Shown here in pieces: positions 34,142 to 42,757 of a DNA stretch of 64,000 nt. Made by a program: the position numbers and the translations under genes. The DNA is taken from the NCBI GenBank assembly GCA_963820315.1, contig CAWFZK010000021.1, positions 18,428-82,427 of the forward strand, written 5' to 3'. Origin of the DNA: JACVRW01 sp963820315 (GTDB lineage: Bacteria; Actinomycetota; Thermoleophilia; Solirubrobacterales; Thermoleophilaceae). The notes below the pieces were generated by a model. It was given only the letters and a program-made list of their open reading frames with translations. It did not search any database and was not told the origin of the DNA. Position 1 is the first letter of the stretch. The number at the start of each line of letters is the position of its first letter.

Positions 34142-36017
34142 CTAGTCGTCCTCGCCCTCGTTCGGATCACCGCGGCTGATCGCCACCGTCGACGGCCTCG
34201 GCGTCGACGGCAGGTCGCCCGCCACGCGGTTGCCCTCCGGCCACCAGCTCGTGTAGGTCGCCTCTTGTCCGAAGATCCCGGGTGACGTCGAGCTGATGCC
34301 GGTCAGCTCGCCCGGGTGCTGGACGTTGACGAACAGCGTCTCCTCGTCCGGGGTGAAGTAGGGCCCGGTGAGCTCGCACTCGACGGGACCGTTGGCGAAA
34401 CGGAAGCCGATGCCCTTGTTCGGACCCGACGTCGGCACCATGAACATGGCGTTGTTCTTGTGGTACGTGTACTCGTTCGGGGGGCTCGTCCGGTTCAGCC
34501 GGCTCGACGATATGTCCGTCACGACCCACAGGTTGCCGGCCTTGTCGAACACGAGGTTGTCGGGACTCGAGAAACCCTCTGCGCCGGGGTCGGCCGAGCC
34601 CGTGGGCCCACCCGCCGCATAGTCGCGCCAGCGAAACTCGAGCGCTTCCGGATCGTTGCCTCGCTCACGCACCCGGCGGACCGAGCCGTGCGAGTCCAGA
34701 ACCGTCGTGTTGTTCGTGAGCGCGATGAAGACGCTTCCATCGCCGGCCACCTCCAGGTCCTCCGGGCGATTGGTGGCGAAGTGGGCGTCGAACTCCGCTC
34801 CCAGCCGGGCGCGCAGCTTGGTGGAGGTGTCGTCGAGCTCGTCGTCCGCCACCGGAATCCAGCGCCCGGTCCCCTCGGTAGCGCTGATCGGGTCGGTGTC
34901 GCCCGCGGTCTCGAAGCGGCGGCGGCCCTCCGGCTCCCAGCGGGCGATGTAGAGCTGGCCGTCCTCGAGGATGCGCCGGTTTTCGGCGTGGTGGCCGCGG
35001 CGCAGGCGCCGGTCGGAGACGAACTTGTAGACGCCCTCGTTGTTCTTGTCGTCGCCCATGTAGAGCACGAAGCGGCTTGCCGGGCTCGTGCCGGAAGGCC
35101 GTGTTCTCGTGCCTGAAGCGGCCCAGCGCCGTGTGCTTCCGGCCCACGTGCTCGGGGTCGTAGGGGTCGTGCTCACACACCCAGCCGTACTTCTTGAAGG
35201 TCTTGAACTCGTACTCGGCGTCCTCGGGCTGCCCGCCGAACTGGTGCCAGCCGTAGCCGAAGTCCAGGTTGAGCGGCGACATTCGTCCCGTAGCCGTCGA
35301 AGTTCTCCTCGCAGGACAGCGCCGTGCCCCACGGCGTGATCCCGCCCGAGCAGTTGCCCACGGACCCGTGAGCGCTCGCTCCGATTCCCGCGGCCCCGGC
35401 GAGCGGGCCCGTGAACTCGAGGTCGGGGCGATCACCGTAGATGCGGCGGTTGTAGGGCGAGGGGGAGACCACCTTCCAGCGGCCGTTGCGGCGGCGCCGG
35501 ATGTGCAGGATCGAGTTGCCGACGCTGTCCTGCTCCTCCTGCACCTGGGCAGCGGTCTTGGGCGTGCCGGTCGGGCTTGTAGCCGTGCAGGAAGAACGTG
35601 TCGGGGTACTCGTGGTTGACGAACAGCAGGCCCTCGCGGCTGCCCTTGAGCGGGAAGTACGCGAGGAAGTCGTTGTTGAACCCGTAGCGCAGCGGCCGGC
35701 GGTCGGCCGTCGCGGAAGACGTCGCCCCAGGAGATCAGGACATCGGCGCGGAAGCCCGCCGGGACCTCGAACGCGTCGTTGCTCGACGCGGCGATCGCCG
35801 TGAAGTCGCTGAAGCAGTTGCGGCGCGCCGCGAGCCATGGCCGTCTCGGAGAAGAGATCGATCGCCCGAGCGCTGCATCGCCACCGCCCCCGCGGTTGAG
35901 GCTCCGGCGGCCGCGATGCCGCGGATGAAGTCCCGGCGGGTCGGCGATGTGAGCTTGCCGCGCAGTGGCCTGTCGGCGGCGTCGCTGCGGTCAGCGGGAC
36001 GGATGCCGCTTATCCAT
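34142..36017 (-). pseudogene. Second PhoX-like (DUF839) gene, broken by at least six indels
   Basis: Frames joined from ATG 36017 give a Tat signal (SPTRRDFIRGIAAAGASTAG), then NCFSDFTAIAASSNDAFEVP, FNNDFLAYFPLKGSREGLLF, VNHEYPDTFFLHGYKP, ITPWGTALSCEENFDGYGT, GYGWHQFGG, FVLYMGDDKNNEGVYKFVSD, SSPDNLVFDKAGNLWV and TLFVNVQHPGELTG. Breaks lie near 35997, 35870-35825, 35713, 35570, 35281 and 35090; several are an extra C in a run. Only the last ~300 codons form one intact frame. Strong motif conservation argues for sequence error; a pseudogene is the alternative. Confidence 0.82.
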
Positions 36018-36141
36018 CGGTTCTTCTCCTCGGACGTGGGCGACCGGGGATCTTCTACGCCATGGTGCGACCCGACAGAGCGCTAGCGATGCGCCTGTGT
36101 ACACGAGACTTTCCCGGGACCCTCGCTAGTATTGCCGGGGT

Positions 36142-36984
36142 ATGGACACGTTCAAGATCGGCGGCGACCTCGAGGTGCGCCGCCTCGGCTTCGGATCGAT
36201 GCGCATCACCGGCGACGGCATCTGGGGCCCGCCCGACGACCCGGAGGCGGCGCGCGCGCTGCTCCGGCGCGTGATCGAGCTCGGCGTCAACCTGATCGAC
36301 ACCGCCGACTCGTATGGGCCGGAGGTGAGCGAGAACCTGATCGCCGAGGCGCTCCATCCCTACCCGGACGGCCTCGTGATCGCCACGAAGGGCGGCCTCA
36401 CTCGCACCGGGCCGGGCGAGTGGCCGCGCAACGGGCGGCCCGAGCACCTGCGAGAGGCCTGCGAGGGCAGCCTCCGGCGGCTGAAGGTCGACAGGATCGA
36501 TCTCTACCAGCTCCACGCTCCCGACACGAACGTCCCCTACGAGGACTCCGTCGGCGCGCTCAAGGAGCTCCAGGAAGAGGGCAAGATCCGCCACATCGGG
36601 ATCTCCAACGTCACGGTCGCCCAGCTCGAGCAGGCGCGCGAGCTCGTCGACGTGGTCACCGTGCAGAACCGCTACAACCTCACGGACCGCTCCTCCGAGG
36701 ACGTGCTCGACGCCTGCGAGGACGCCGGTATCGGATTCATCCCCTGGTTTCCGCTGGCGACGGGCTCGCTGGCCGAGCCGGGTGGTGCCCTCGACGAGGT
36801 CGCGCACGCGCACGACGCCACGCCGGGCCAGGTCGCGCTCGCCTGGCTGCTCGCTCGCTCGAAGGTCATGCTGCCCATTCCGGGGACGTCCTCGGCCGAG
36901 CACCTGGAGGAGAACGTCGCGGCGGGGCAGCTGACGCTCAGCGACGAGGAACGCGACGCAATTGCCGCTGCGGGCGCGGGGTAA
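36142..36984 (+). CDS. Aldo/keto reductase
   Basis: 280 residues, (beta/alpha)8 NADPH-dependent carbonyl reductase. Catalytic tetrad visible: Asp and Tyr in LIDTADSYGPEVSE, Lys in IATKGGL, His in DLYQLHAPD. Cofactor-binding IPGTSSAEHLEENV near the C-terminus. TAGTAT (36127-36132) is a likely -10, 9 nt before the ATG. First gene of a four-gene row (reductase, VOC protein, flavoprotein, YbdK) with very small gaps. Confidence 0.92.
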   Translation: MDTFKIGGDLEVRRLGFGSMRITGDGIWGPPDDPEAARALLRRVIELGVNLIDTADSYGPEVSENLIAEALHPYPDGLVIATKGGLTRTGPGEWPRNGRPEHLREACEGSLRRLKVDRIDLYQLHAPDTNVPYEDSVGALKELQEEGKIRHIGISNVTVAQLEQARELVDVVTVQNRYNLTDRSSEDVLDACEDAGIGFIPWFPLATGSLAEPGGALDEVAHAHDATPGQVALAWLLARSKVMLPIPGTSSAEHLEENVAAGQLTLSDEERDAIAAAGAG

Positions 36985-36993
36985 CGTTCGGTG

Positions 36994-37674
36994 ATGACCT
37001 CTGCGCCCAACAGCCTCGACCACGTCGCCCTCTGGGTGAGCGAGCGGGAGCCGCTGGCTGCCTTCCTCTGCGACCACCTCGGCATGCACGTGATCGAGAA
37101 GACAGACACCTTCACGCTCGTCGGCGTCCACGCGAAGCTCGGCAAGCTGACGCTGTTCGACGCCGACGGGCCGCGCGAGCGCGGCGCCCTGCAGCGCGTC
37201 GCGCTGCGGGTCGGCGATCCCGAGGCGGTGGCGGCGGCGCTGCCGGTCGAGGCCGAGCGTGCCGGCGACGGCGTCCTCGAGCTCGACGCTCCCGGTGGCC
37301 TGCGGATCGGCCTCGTCGCCGCGGACGGCCGCGACTTCGACCTCGACCACGTGGTCCTCACGCTCGTCGACCCTGACGCCGCCGCCGCGGAGCTGGCCGA
37401 GCTCGGTTTCGACCGCCGCGACGGGATGCTCGCGGTCGACGACCGGACGCTGCGGCTGGAGCAAGGGTCCGTCGAGGACGGCGGACGTCCACTCCTCAAC
37501 CACCTCGCGCTGCTGGTCGACGATGCCCACCGCATCCAGGAGGAGGCCGAGCGCGAGGGCTTCGAGATCGACGACGTCAAGGACGCGCCCAACACCTTCG
37601 CCGTGTTCGTGCGCGGGCCGGAGGGCGTTCGCATCGAGTACGTCGAGCACAAGCCCGGCTTCGCGCTCGTCTGA
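36994..37674 (+). CDS. VOC-superfamily protein (two glyoxalase-like modules)
   Basis: About 226 residues with two vicinal-oxygen-chelate halves: LDHVALWVSEREPLAAFLCD at the N-terminus and LNHLALLVDDAHRIQEEAER in the second half, ending VRGPEGVRIEYVEHKPGF. Could be a glyoxalase, dioxygenase or antibiotic-binding protein; a metal-binding His/Glu set is plausible but not certain. GTG 36991 or ATG 36994. Follows the aldo/keto reductase by 9 nt and precedes the flavoprotein by 3 nt. Confidence 0.86.
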   Translation: MTSAPNSLDHVALWVSEREPLAAFLCDHLGMHVIEKTDTFTLVGVHAKLGKLTLFDADGPRERGALQRVALRVGDPEAVAAALPVEAERAGDGVLELDAPGGLRIGLVAADGRDFDLDHVVLTLVDPDAAAAELAELGFDRRDGMLAVDDRTLRLEQGSVEDGGRPLLNHLALLVDDAHRIQEEAEREGFEIDDVKDAPNTFAVFVRGPEGVRIEYVEHKPGFALV

Positions 37675-37677
37675 GCC

Positions 37678-38757
37678 GTGCCCGACCTGGTCGTAGCCGG
37701 GGCCGGCATGGCTGGACTCGCGGCTGCGGCCGAGGCACGCCGGCTCGGCGCGGAGCCGCTCGTCTTCGAGAAGCTCGGTGAGCCGGGCGGCTCGATGCGA
37801 CTGTCGAGCGGCGTCGTCTGGCGCCACCGTGATCTAGCCCGCTTCCGGGCCGACTGCCCTGCCGGCGACGAGCGGCTCCAGACCTGCCTCTTCCAGCGCC
37901 TCGACGCCGATCTGCGCTGGCTCGAGGCCCTGGGCGCGCCCGTCACCGAGCGCAGCACCGGCAACCCGCTGACGGCGGGAGTGCGGTTCGACCCCGAGGC
38001 CCTGACCGAGGCGCTCGTGGCCGCGGCGAACGGCGCCGGCGGCACAGCCGTTCGCTGCGACGCCGCCCTGACGCAGCTGCCCGACGACGCGCCCGTCGTG
38101 CTCGCCACCGGTGGCTTCGGTGCGAGCCGGGAGCTGCTGCGCGAGCACGTCACGGCTGAGGCTGAGCACGTCTTCCTGCGGGCAGCGCCTGGGAGCACCG
38201 GAGATGGGCTCCGGCTCGGCCTGGCGGCAGGCGGGCGCATGAGCCGCGGCCTCGATCAGGTCTACGCGCGACTGATGCCCGCACCGCCGGCGCGGATCTC
38301 GCCGGATGACCTCGTACGGCTCTCGCAGGTCTACGCCCGCCACGCCATCGTCACCAACGAGAGCGGGGACGTCTACCGCACGCACACGTGGTCCGAGATC
38401 GACGTCGCCCAGTGGGCGGCGCGCCAGCCGCGCGCGCGAGCCTGGCTCAGAGTGGGGGCGGACGGGCTCGGGGAGCGCGTGCGCGAGCGGAGCGTCGGCG
38501 AGATGGTGGATGCCGCCGAGGCCGCCGGGGCGCCCGTCCGCCGCGACGGGGACGATGTGACCGTGGAGACCGTCGCCGGGATCACGACGACGCTCGGTGG
38601 GCTCGCGATCGACACGCACGCGGAGGCGGTCCGCGGGGTCTTCTGCTGCGGCGCGGACGCCGGCGGGATCGCGACCGGCGGCTACGCGAGCGGGCTCGCC
38701 GCGGCGCTCGTGTTCGGTCGCATCGCAGCGCGCGCCGCACTGGGGGAGACGCCGTGA
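37678..38757 (+). CDS. FAD-dependent oxidoreductase (fumarate reductase/3-ketosteroid dehydrogenase type)
   Basis: 359 residues. FAD-binding VVAGAGMAGLAAAAEARRLG at the N-terminus, the substrate-domain SSGVVWRHRDL region, VVLATGGFG, and a C-terminal FAD site GVFCCGADAGGIATGGYASG. It is shorter than succinate dehydrogenase flavoproteins and closer to the fumarate reductase/tricarballylate dehydrogenase group. Substrate unknown. GTG start at 37678; its stop overlaps the ybdK start (GTGA). Confidence 0.86.
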   Translation: MPDLVVAGAGMAGLAAAAEARRLGAEPLVFEKLGEPGGSMRLSSGVVWRHRDLARFRADCPAGDERLQTCLFQRLDADLRWLEALGAPVTERSTGNPLTAGVRFDPEALTEALVAAANGAGGTAVRCDAALTQLPDDAPVVLATGGFGASRELLREHVTAEAEHVFLRAAPGSTGDGLRLGLAAGGRMSRGLDQVYARLMPAPPARISPDDLVRLSQVYARHAIVTNESGDVYRTHTWSEIDVAQWAARQPRARAWLRVGADGLGERVRERSVGEMVDAAEAAGAPVRRDGDDVTVETVAGITTTLGGLAIDTHAEAVRGVFCCGADAGGIATGGYASGLAAALVFGRIAARAALGETP

Positions 38758-39935
38758 GCGAGGGCCCCGAGGTCCACGCCGCGCCCGCGGAGGTGCGGCG
38801 AAGCGGGCATGCCTTCGGTACTGGTGAGCCGTTCAGCGTCGGGATCGAGGAGGAGCTGCTGCTCGTCGATCCCGGCACGCTTCAGCTCGCGCACGTCGCC
38901 GACCGCATCCTGCCGGCGATCGAGCTGCCCGAGGGGCGGGCCGATCACGAGGCGTTCCTGGCCGAGATCGAGCTGCGCTCGGGCCCGCAGTCGGACACGG
39001 CGACGGCCGTCGCCGAGCTGGCCGAGAACCGTGCGGCCGCGCGCGCCGCGGGAGCCACGCTGATGGGCGCCGGACTGCATCCGGACGCCCGCTACGGGGA
39101 CGTGCAGCTCGTCGACTCTGAGCGCTACCGGCGCGTCGAGGGGGAGATGCGCGGCCTCATCAAGCGCACGCCGGAGTGCGCGCTGCACGTGCACGTCGGC
39201 ATGCCTGATCCCGACGCCGCGGTCGCGGCCAGCAACGGCCTGCGCGAAGCGCTGCCGCTGATCCAGGGGCTCGGCGCGGGCTCGGCGTTCTGGTTCGGCT
39301 TCGACTCCGGGCTCGCGAGCGCGCGCTCGGCGATGGTCCGGGGCTACCCGGGCCGTGGCGCGCCCCCGCCGCTGCGCAGCTGGGACGAGTACCTCGCGCA
39401 GCTCGACGCGATCGGCGCCGGCGGCGGCCCGCAGGATCACACGATGGTGTGGTGGGACGTGCGACTCCAGCCGCGGCTCGGAACGATCGAGCTGCGTGAG
39501 CTCGACGTGCAGGCGGGCCTCGACGAGGCGGCAGGGATGGCCGCACTGGTGCGCGCGCTGGCGCGCCGCGCGGCCGAGGCGCCGGTCGAGCACCCGGCGC
39601 CCGCCCAGACCATCGCGTGGTCCTGGTTCCGCGCCACGCGCGACGGCCTCGACGCGGAGATCGCGCACGGCGGCCGGCTCGTGCCGCTGCGCGAGGTTGC
39701 GCGCAAGACGCTCGCCTCGCTCGCGGGCGAGGACCCGGCGCTCGAGGGCGTCGAGAAGATCCTCAGCGACGGCAACGGCGCTGACCGGCAGCGCGCCGCC
39801 TTCGCGCGCGGCGGGATGCAGGCGCTGCTCGAGTACATCGCGACGGAGACAGCGCGGCCGCTGGGCGGCCGTGCCGAGGTCGCCGGCTCGGCCGGCGAGG
39901 GAGGTTCGAGCTCAACCCGGCGGCCGCCTGAATGA
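38754..39935 (+). CDS. ybdK: YbdK-type carboxylate-amine ligase (GCS2 family)
   Basis: 393 residues of the glutamate-cysteine ligase 2 family, which joins a carboxylate to an amine with ATP. Motifs: FSVGIEEELLLVDP at the N-terminus, AEIELRSGPQ, CALHVHVGMPD and the MVWWDVRLQPRLGTIELREL core. YbdK proteins have weak gamma-glutamylcysteine synthetase activity; EgtA of ergothioneine synthesis is a relative. The GTG start overlaps the flavoprotein stop. The stop codon lies in the loop of a strong terminator hairpin. Confidence 0.9.
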   Translation: MSEGPEVHAAPAEVRRSGHAFGTGEPFSVGIEEELLLVDPGTLQLAHVADRILPAIELPEGRADHEAFLAEIELRSGPQSDTATAVAELAENRAAARAAGATLMGAGLHPDARYGDVQLVDSERYRRVEGEMRGLIKRTPECALHVHVGMPDPDAAVAASNGLREALPLIQGLGAGSAFWFGFDSGLASARSAMVRGYPGRGAPPPLRSWDEYLAQLDAIGAGGGPQDHTMVWWDVRLQPRLGTIELRELDVQAGLDEAAGMAALVRALARRAAEAPVEHPAPAQTIAWSWFRATRDGLDAEIAHGGRLVPLREVARKTLASLAGEDPALEGVEKILSDGNGADRQRAAFARGGMQALLEYIATETARPLGGRAEVAGSAGEGGSSSTRRPPE

Positions 39936-39948
39936 AGGCGGCCGCCGG
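39917..39948. terminator. 13-bp hairpin terminator containing the ybdK stop
   Basis: CCGGCGGCCGCCT (39917-39929), loop GAATGA, AGGCGGCCGCCGG (39936-39948), perfect arms. The TGA stop of ybdK (39933-39935) is in the loop. Confidence 0.75.
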
Positions 39949-39966
39949 TCGCTGAAACTGTTCCGC

Positions 39967-39984
39967 CGGCGCCCGCAGGCGCCG
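39967..39984. terminator. Second hairpin between convergent ybdK and sigma gene
   Basis: CGGCGCC (39967-39973), loop CGCA, GGCGCCG (39978-39984). Perfect 7-bp stem, 20 nt from the sigma-factor stop (40004), likely its terminator. Confidence 0.6.
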
Positions 39985-40003
39985 AGCGGGGGCGAGGTCG
40001 CGG

Positions 40004-40888
40004 CTAAGCGGCCTCGCGGAGCGCGGCGACGGCGTCGTCCTTGGCGAGCCGGCGCAGCGCACGGTCCTCGAGCTGGCGGACGCGCTCGCTCGAAAGGCCC
40101 AGACGGCGGCCCGTCTCGCGCAGGGCGTGCGGCTCCTCGCGGTCGAGGCCGAAACGCAGCGTGATGATGTCGCGCTCGACATCCGGCAGCGTCTCGACGG
40201 CCTCGCGCAGGCGGTCGTCCTCCATGGTCGAGACAACCTCGTCCTCGACCGTCGGGCCCTCGCCGGCGATCAGGTCGCCGAGGGCGGTCTCGCCGTCCTC
40301 ACCGACGCCCTGGTCGAGGCTCGTCGGGCCGCGATCGGCGCGACGGATGTCGGCCACCTCGTCGACCGGAAGGTCCACGAACTCGGAGATCTCCTCCTCG
40401 GTCGGCTGGCGCCCGAGCTGGACGGCGAGCTTGCGCTCGGCATCCTGGATCTTGCGCGCCCGCGCGACGATGTGAACCGGCAGGCGGACGGTGCGGCCCG
40501 AGTTGGCGAGGCCGCGGCCGATGGCCTGGCGGATCCAGAGCGTGCCGTAGGTGGAGAACTTGAAGCCCTTGCGCCAGTCGAACTTCTCGACCGCGCGGAT
40601 CAGGCCGAGCATGCCCTCCTGAATCAGGTCCGAGAGCGGAAGGCCCTGTCCCTGGTACTTGCGCGCGACGGAGATCACGAGCCGGAGGTTCGCGTTGATC
40701 ATCCGCTCCTTGGCGGCAAGATCACCCCGCTCGATGCGCTTCGCGAGCTCGACCTCGTCCTCCGCCGTGAGCAGCGGATGGCGTCGCGCCTCGTTGAAGA
40801 ACAGCTGCAGGGAATCCTCGAGCTCCACCGGCGCGACGTGGCGGGTCTCGGGAGTCTCCGCAGGGCGAATAAGCGTGTCAGTCGTCAT
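40004..40888 (-). CDS. RpoD-like sigma-70 factor (group 2 type)
   Basis: 294 residues: region 1.2 (SLQLFFNEARRHPLLTAEDE), region 2 with the -10-binding YQGQGLPLSDLIQEGMLGLI and FDWRKGFKFSTYGTLWIRQA, region 3 (ARKIQDAERKLAVQLGR), region 4 HTH (LRETGRRLGLSSERVRQLED). No region 1.1, so it is probably an alternative, non-essential group 2 factor. ATG at 40888. Its upstream leader holds a terminator-like hairpin and two dyads, suggesting conditional expression. Confidence 0.93.
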   Translation of the reverse strand: MTTDTLIRPAETPETRHVAPVELEDSLQLFFNEARRHPLLTAEDEVELAKRIERGDLAAKERMINANLRLVISVARKYQGQGLPLSDLIQEGMLGLIRAVEKFDWRKGFKFSTYGTLWIRQAIGRGLANSGRTVRLPVHIVARARKIQDAERKLAVQLGRQPTEEEISEFVDLPVDEVADIRRADRGPTSLDQGVGEDGETALGDLIAGEGPTVEDEVVSTMEDDRLREAVETLPDVERDIITLRFGLDREEPHALRETGRRLGLSSERVRQLEDRALRRLAKDDAVAALREAA

Positions 40889-40968
40889 AGCTTCTCGATT
40901 TGATAGTTCGAAGTCCGTCGAAAGTATTACACAGACGAGCTTCGCGGGTTACCCGGTGCGCACGCAGA

Positions 40969-40992
40969 AAACCCCCGAACGAGAGGGGGTTT
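40969..40992 (-). terminator. Terminator-like hairpin in the sigma-gene leader (possible attenuator)
   Basis: AAACCCCC (40969-40976), 8-nt loop, GGGGGTTT (40985-40992). On the minus strand the stem is followed by TTTT, giving a good intrinsic terminator 80 nt upstream of the sigma start codon. It could attenuate sigma expression, end a small leader RNA, or block read-through. Confidence 0.6.
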
Positions 40993-41003
40993 CCAGTCCC
41001 CGC

Positions 41004-41051
41004 TTGGACGTAACGTCCAAACAGGTGTACCGATTGCTTGCGCGTGCAATC
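41004..41051. promoter_or_regulatory. Two palindromes in the divergent sigma / baeRF region
   Basis: TTGGACGT A ACGTCCAA (41004-41020) is a perfect 17-nt palindrome. GATTGC (41032-41037) N8 GCAATC (41046-41051) is a second dyad, next to the AT-rich ATTTTAT that offers -10 sequences in both directions. These are the only notable features in the 300-bp gap 40889-41188, together with the hairpin at 40969. Confidence 0.5.
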
Positions 41052-41188
41052 TATTTTATCAGAAACCGCTCTTCGCCCGCTCCGCCGGCACGTGGCGGCG
41101 CCGGCCGTTCTTGGAGCGGACCGTGTGGGCAGCGTAGGCTTTCGGGTAGAAGCCGGCACGGAACGTACCCTTCGAAGGAGGGCAGCGC

Positions 41189-42322
41189 ATGCAGGTGACC
41201 GCTCCCGGACGCGACCAGTTGCGCCGACTCGCGGAGCTGAGGCTCGAACAGCCGGTTGTGCTCAGCCTCTACCTCGACCTGGACCCGTCCGAGTTCAGCA
41301 CGCAGCCGGCGCGGGCGACGGCCGTGCGCTCGCTGCTCGACGAGGCGGAGCGCCGCGTTCGCAACCACGACAACCTGCCGCACGAGGACAGGATGGGGTT
41401 GAACGCCTCGCTCAAGCGCGCTTCCGAGTTCCTCGAGCGGAGCCTCCCGACCGAGGGCGCACAGGGGGTCGCGGTCTTCGCGAGCGAGGCCGCGCAGCTG
41501 TTCGAGGCGATCAAGCTGCCGCGTCCCGTGAGCAACCGGGTCGCGATCGCGCGCTCACCCCTCGTCGGCCCGCTGGCCCGCTTCGAGCGCCGCGAGCGCT
41601 GGTGCGTGGCGCTCGTGAGTCGTCGCGACGCGCGTATCTTCCGCGGCTCTCCCGACGGGCTGCGTGAGATCGAGCAGATCCATGACACCGTGTTCGGCCA
41701 GCACGACCGCGGCGGGCTCTCCCAGGCGCGCTTCGCGCGCGGGATCGAGAAGGAGAAGGACGACCACCTGAAGCACACGGGCGAGGCGCTGCTGCGCCAC
41801 TTCAAGATCCGGCCCTTCCAGCGCCTGCTTCTCGGCGGGCCGAATGAGGTGGTGAAGGACTTCGAGGGCAAGCTGCACGGCTACCTCAGGGACCGCGTCG
41901 TCGGCGGGCGCATCGGCGTCGACGTCGACGCCGCCACTCCGGAGACGGTGCTGGAGGCGGCGCGGCCGGTCTTCGAGGAGATCGAGCGCGAGCACGAGGC
42001 GCGGCTGCTCGATCGGGTCGGTGAGCGCGGCGTGACCGGCATCGACGCGGTCCTTGGGGCGCTCAACGAGCGCCGCGTGGAGGTGCTCATGCTCGACGAG
42101 CAGTTCTCGGGGGTCGCCGGGGCGCAGTGCGTGGTCTGCGGGCTGCTCGCCACGGAGGGCGAGACCTGCCCCGCGGACGGAGCCGAGATGATCCAGCTCG
42201 AGGACCTGACCGACGCCGCGATCGAGCTGGCGGTCCAGCAGTCCGCCGAGGTGGTCGCGGTGCGCCACCAGCGCGACACGCTCGACGACTTCGGCGGCGC
42301 GGCCGCGCTGCTGCGCTTCTGA
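41189..42322 (+). CDS. Bacterial archaeo-eukaryotic release-factor-like protein (baeRF/Vms1-type)
   Basis: 377 residues. The central part has the eRF1/Vms1-like signature HDRGGLSQARFARGIEKEKD, where Vms1 and relatives have a GxQ/GGxSQ-RF loop that can cleave peptidyl-tRNA. Before it is FERRERWCVALVSRRDARIF (RNase-H-like strand); after it a Pelota/L7Ae-like domain with CVVCGLLATEGETCPADG, a likely zinc site. Members are predicted to act in translation termination or ribosome rescue. ATG 41189 with AAGGAGG upstream. Divergent from an alternative sigma factor, suggesting stress use. Confidence 0.82.
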   Translation: MQVTAPGRDQLRRLAELRLEQPVVLSLYLDLDPSEFSTQPARATAVRSLLDEAERRVRNHDNLPHEDRMGLNASLKRASEFLERSLPTEGAQGVAVFASEAAQLFEAIKLPRPVSNRVAIARSPLVGPLARFERRERWCVALVSRRDARIFRGSPDGLREIEQIHDTVFGQHDRGGLSQARFARGIEKEKDDHLKHTGEALLRHFKIRPFQRLLLGGPNEVVKDFEGKLHGYLRDRVVGGRIGVDVDAATPETVLEAARPVFEEIEREHEARLLDRVGERGVTGIDAVLGALNERRVEVLMLDEQFSGVAGAQCVVCGLLATEGETCPADGAEMIQLEDLTDAAIELAVQQSAEVVAVRHQRDTLDDFGGAAALLRF

Positions 42323-42461
42323 GGTTCGGCGGGGGAGCGGCGCCTGCTGCACGTTGCCGAGGGACCGCCACCGTGTCGACTTGCTGTCGCCACGCGACAC
42401 TAAGTCGCCCCGGTGGAGCCTACGTTGCCGGTCGTCGACACGCCACGAGGTTCGGCGGGGG
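42321..42461 (+). repeat. 15-bp direct repeat pair flanking a structured element
   Basis: GAGGTTCGGCGGGGG occurs at 42321-42335 (overlapping the baeRF stop) and again at 42447-42461. The copies flank the hairpin at 42368-42416. This is a target-site-like or recombination-like layout, but no mobile gene is present. Confidence 0.6.
42368..42416. other. Three-tier hairpin (candidate structured RNA or terminator)
   Basis: CCACCG (42368-42373) pairs CGGTGG (42411-42416); CGACTT (42377-42382) pairs AAGTCG (42402-42407); TGTCGC (42385-42390) pairs GCGACA (42394-42399), loop CAC. Three perfect 6-bp helices separated by symmetric 3x3 and 2x2 internal loops. Lies 45 nt after the baeRF stop in an 180-bp gap. 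Confidence 0.65.
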
Positions 42462-42513
42462 CCACACCGGGAATGCGAAGATTTCGACACTCGACGCAGG
42501 AGGGATGATCGGG

Positions 42514-42747
42514 ATGTTCAAGCTGCTGATCGGGGCCGCGCTTGGGTTCGCGGCCGGTGCCTGGTTCATGGAATCGCAGGACGGGGCGCAGAAGCTCGCG
42601 CTCGCCAAGGAGAAGGCCGCCGGAATTGCGGGCAAGGGCAATCAGGCCCCCGAGGGCGGGTCCTATGCGTCGGCAACCGCCGGCGAGCCGATCGTCGAGT
42701 CGGATCCGACGAGCGCGCCCGGCCCGGAGACGTTCAGCCGGACCTGA
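42514..42747 (+). CDS. Small membrane-anchored protein (YtxH-like)
   Basis: 77 residues: an N-terminal hydrophobic helix with small residues (FKLLIGAALGFAAGAWF), then a charged and flexible tail (AKEKAAGIAGKGNQAPEGG). Resembles YtxH-type stress proteins in layout only. ATG 42514 has AGGAGG 9 nt upstream; ATG 42505 is directly against the site and less likely. Monocistronic by context. Confidence 0.68.
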   Translation: MFKLLIGAALGFAAGAWFMESQDGAQKLALAKEKAAGIAGKGNQAPEGGSYASATAGEPIVESDPTSAPGPETFSRT

Positions 42748-42757
42748 CGGAGAGCGG

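Noticed and set aside
42321..42461. Transposon insertion with 15-bp target-site duplication
   Set aside because: No transposase, no terminal inverted repeats matching IS families, and the insert is only ~110 bp. Kept as a repeat/structured element only.
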